In this document: positions 61,914 through 64,000 of the stretch, one piece after another
Layout: the number at the start of each line of letters is the position of its first letter
Numbering within the stretch: the stretch's first letter is position 1
Source of the DNA: Pristionchus mayeri
Lineage: Eukaryota > Nematoda > Chromadorea > Rhabditida > Neodiplogasteridae
Assembly (NCBI GenBank): GCA_036245805.1
Contig: BTRK01000001.1
Span: forward strand, 24,683,087-24,747,086
Reading direction: 5' to 3'
DNA: 64,000 bases
Position numbers and translations under genes: made by a program
The notes under the pieces: model-generated
What the model saw: the letters and a program-made list of their open reading frames with translations, nothing else
What the model was told of the DNA's origin: nothing
The model's database searches: none

Positions 61914-62857
61914 TCACATAATTTCTTCTTTCCTGAACGAGAGTCCCTCGCTCTGAGTTCTTTCCATCAAACCTTCACAATTTCCTCCGATTGAACACAA
62001 ATGGAGGATTTGAGATGCTCGTTCTTGCATTCCACAACGATACTGAAAGTATAATTGGACTAGATAGGAAGTGGAATGAGTATGCCTCTTCGAGGTTTCC
62101 TGTATCTCCTCATAGGGCATCATTTTGATCAATGATCGAGTGTGCACTCGGCCGATTATTCGGAACAGCAGAATGTTGAAGACAAATTCGAGGCAGCTGA
62201 TGACAAGAAGGAAAACGGCGCTTCGACTCACTACTTCTGCTATTCTTCTATTGACCATCATGAGTATGGGTGCACACCTGTGGTGCTCGGGGAGACTGTC
62301 GCTGATGTATTGCATCGTTGATTAGTTGGCGGCTCAACTATCGCGCATATGGAGTAACTGACTGTGATGAGAAGTGATATTTCAGAAAAGATCTCAATGG
62401 AATCATCCGTTGTTCAAATGGAGTGATCTCACTATCAGAGCAAATGCGAATCCGAAGGATCTTGAATTGTCTATCATTCCACCCTTGAGACTGGACCAGA
62501 GAATGGCCACGAGAAGCACGGAACGAGCCAGAGAGGAGGTCGAGGCTGTCTGGAGAAGAGAGGAGAGAGATGGGAGGAGGAGAGACTTGCCTGATCGAAA
62601 GGGGGAAGTAGGTCCAGTACTCCTCCCTCTCTTCTCTTCGCCAGATCGCATGCAGCTACTTGAATGACGACATAGAGGACGGTGTAGATGATAGGGAAGA
62701 CGAGGATAAGACCCATCAAGAGAATCTAGAGATGAGTACGATGAGGATAGAGGACAGTCTGACTCACTCCATCTCTGAACCAGGGAACGACGGGCAGAAT
62801 CCGATGCTTCTCATCTTTAACTTCCCGCGCTGTCTTGAAATACTTGGGCGAAAACAT
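61914..62857 (-). CDS. Multi-pass membrane protein, model incomplete
   Basis: Not recognised. Three exons join well: 62857-62768 (start, MFSPKYFKTAREVKDEKHRI), 62725-62660 (ILLMGLILVFPIIYTVLYVV) and 62549-62433 (SLARSVLLVAILWSSLKGG, FGFAFALI), giving two membrane segments. A fourth open stretch around 62300-62120 adds a third (SAVFLLVISCLEFVFNILLF) followed by a basic IGRVHTRSLIK. The frame then runs open to a TGA at 61914, but I found no acceptor that puts it in phase with exon 3, so its boundary or continuity is unresolved. Likely a 3-4 TM protein. Confidence 0.5.
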
Positions 62858-63677
62858 TGGCAGTATAGTTAGATAAAAAAGAAAATCTGCAGTGTTGGCA
62901 TCTGTAGATGCGAACTAAGACGAATGATTCAACTCCCGAGGAAGGAATGAATCATTAAATCAAATGAAATTGATTTGGAGAACTGAACAAGTCAATGAAT
63001 GTTCACGGAAGATATAAGAATAATAAGAAATCTTCTTCGTTATTTCATAAATCCGTGTTAATTACATTGATTTAGTTATCTAGTTTTCGGAGAAAAAAAA
63101 TTAACTGATTATTATATTTTTCCACTTCCAGATATTCTTGTACACAGTGTATTCCATGACAACCCGATATGTGATTTAGATGAAAAATATGGTTGTAAAA
63201 ATATTTTTAAAGATCAAAAATCAAAGTTATCACAAACTGAACATGTGTTCTAATAGTACGGTACTTTGTGTTTACTGTTGTTGTGCGCTTTTCGTTTTTT
63301 TCGTTTACGTTTTTCTTTTAATTAATTAATTATTACAAATTTTAAAAAAAATTTGCTCTCATTCGTTACGCGTATGCGAAGAAACATTGGTAAATCTATT
63401 CTGTATGAGCCTCATGGTGTTCCATAAACAGGAATATACCCGAATAAAGGAAGCGCTCTTTCGGATGCTACTTAGTCGAGAGTGAAAGCAGTGCTCTACC
63501 TCACTTTGACTCGGTCTGTTCCCCCCTCTCTCACGATTCTGCTCTCTTTCTCTCGCCTATCGCTGCCACGTATGACCGATCCTCTTGCTGTCTCGTTGCT
63601 CATACCATTCTATTATTTTCGCACTTGTCATTCTCTTCTACCACCCGTGTGGTTATATTTCTCATTTATAGACCAGA
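62858..63677. other. Divergent intergenic region
   Basis: Very AT-rich (62990-63370) spacer between the minus-strand membrane-protein start and the plus-strand coiled-coil start. Probably contains both promoters. No RNA gene was recognised. Confidence 0.45.
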
Positions 63678-64000
63678 ATGTCCGAATCAGAGAGCCCTGC
63701 TCCAAAGCCAGCTGCTAAACCTGGCGGTTTACGAGAAAAGGTGAACTTTTCATTACCTTTTTTTTCGCTCATCGCTCTCTTTCAGATTAAGAACAGTAGC
63801 AAGGAGGAATTGGAGGTTCTAGCGAGTAAGCTTGTTGAGTCCCTCCGAATCTCCAAGGATCAAACAGCCAAGTTACAAACAGTAAAGGTAACTATTTTCC
63901 AAAAATAAGAAAAAATTCTGATAAACTGCACAAAAATCCTGATAGCGTGGATACCTTATTATTTTCAGGCCGACTTCGAGAAACAGATAGCTCAGAAGGA
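63678..64000 (+). CDS. N-terminus of coiled-coil (golgin-like) protein, runs off window
   Basis: Exons 63678-63740, 63786-63887 and 63969 onward join in phase. MSESESPAPKPAAKPGG is a short disordered start. Then comes charged helical sequence (KNSSKEELEVLASKLVESLR, ISKDQTAKLQTVKADFEKQI). The pattern, a short Pro/Ala linker and then SKEEL-type coiled coil, resembles the beginnings of GRIP-domain golgins, but only about 65 residues are visible and many coiled coils look alike. Confidence 0.5.

Overview
The window is eukaryotic nuclear DNA, most probably from a nematode. Its genes are cut into many short exons (often 50-150 bases) by short introns ending in TTTCAG-like acceptors. It encodes a cellular RNA-dependent RNA polymerase of the EGO-1/RRF type, and every conserved protein I could assemble looks like a standard animal protein. 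The high exon number and the many palindromic elements flanked by TA would suit a diplogastrid such as Pristionchus, but that is inference. Gene models were built by hand from reading frame, splice sites and remembered family patterns. All exon phases were checked for consistency, but no search was run.

Layout. 135-13697, minus strand: four genes head to tail. In transcription order these are an NCK SH3/SH2 adaptor, an OARD1/TARG1 macrodomain hydrolase, a short RMDN-like TPR protein and dynamin. 13698-16382: no gene seen. 16383-22423, plus strand: two tandem MAP kinase kinases. 22882-47670, plus strand: one roughly 25-kb RNA-dependent RNA polymerase gene (44 coding exons, about 1648 residues, catalytic DLDGD present). 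Its 9.6-kb and 4.4-kb introns are packed with nested foldback elements, microsatellites and a broken non-LTR reverse transcriptase. A third intron holds the complete antisense gene for signal peptidase subunit 3 (SPCS3). 48057-53857, plus strand: an unrecognised Lys-rich protein and a CRAL-TRIO/GOLD (SEC14-like) protein. 54365-59075, minus strand: a BTB-like protein and the AMPK beta subunit. 60037-64000: a small single-pass membrane protein (plus), a multi-pass membrane protein (minus, incomplete) and the first exons of a coiled-coil, golgin-like protein (plus).

How the parts relate. Dynamin and NCK both serve endocytosis and actin coupling, through proline-rich tails and SH3 domains, although their adjacency may be chance. 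The two MAP2Ks are a local duplication. The most striking arrangement is the RNAi polymerase gene. Its introns contain a 1.65-kb near-perfect inverted repeat nested inside an older inverted repeat, with a 4-base target duplication. A second intron carries TA-flanked palindromes nested in each other. Read-through transcripts would fold into long double-stranded RNA. Unusual splice features recur: GC donors and acceptors ending in TTGAG, TTTGAG or TTGAAG.
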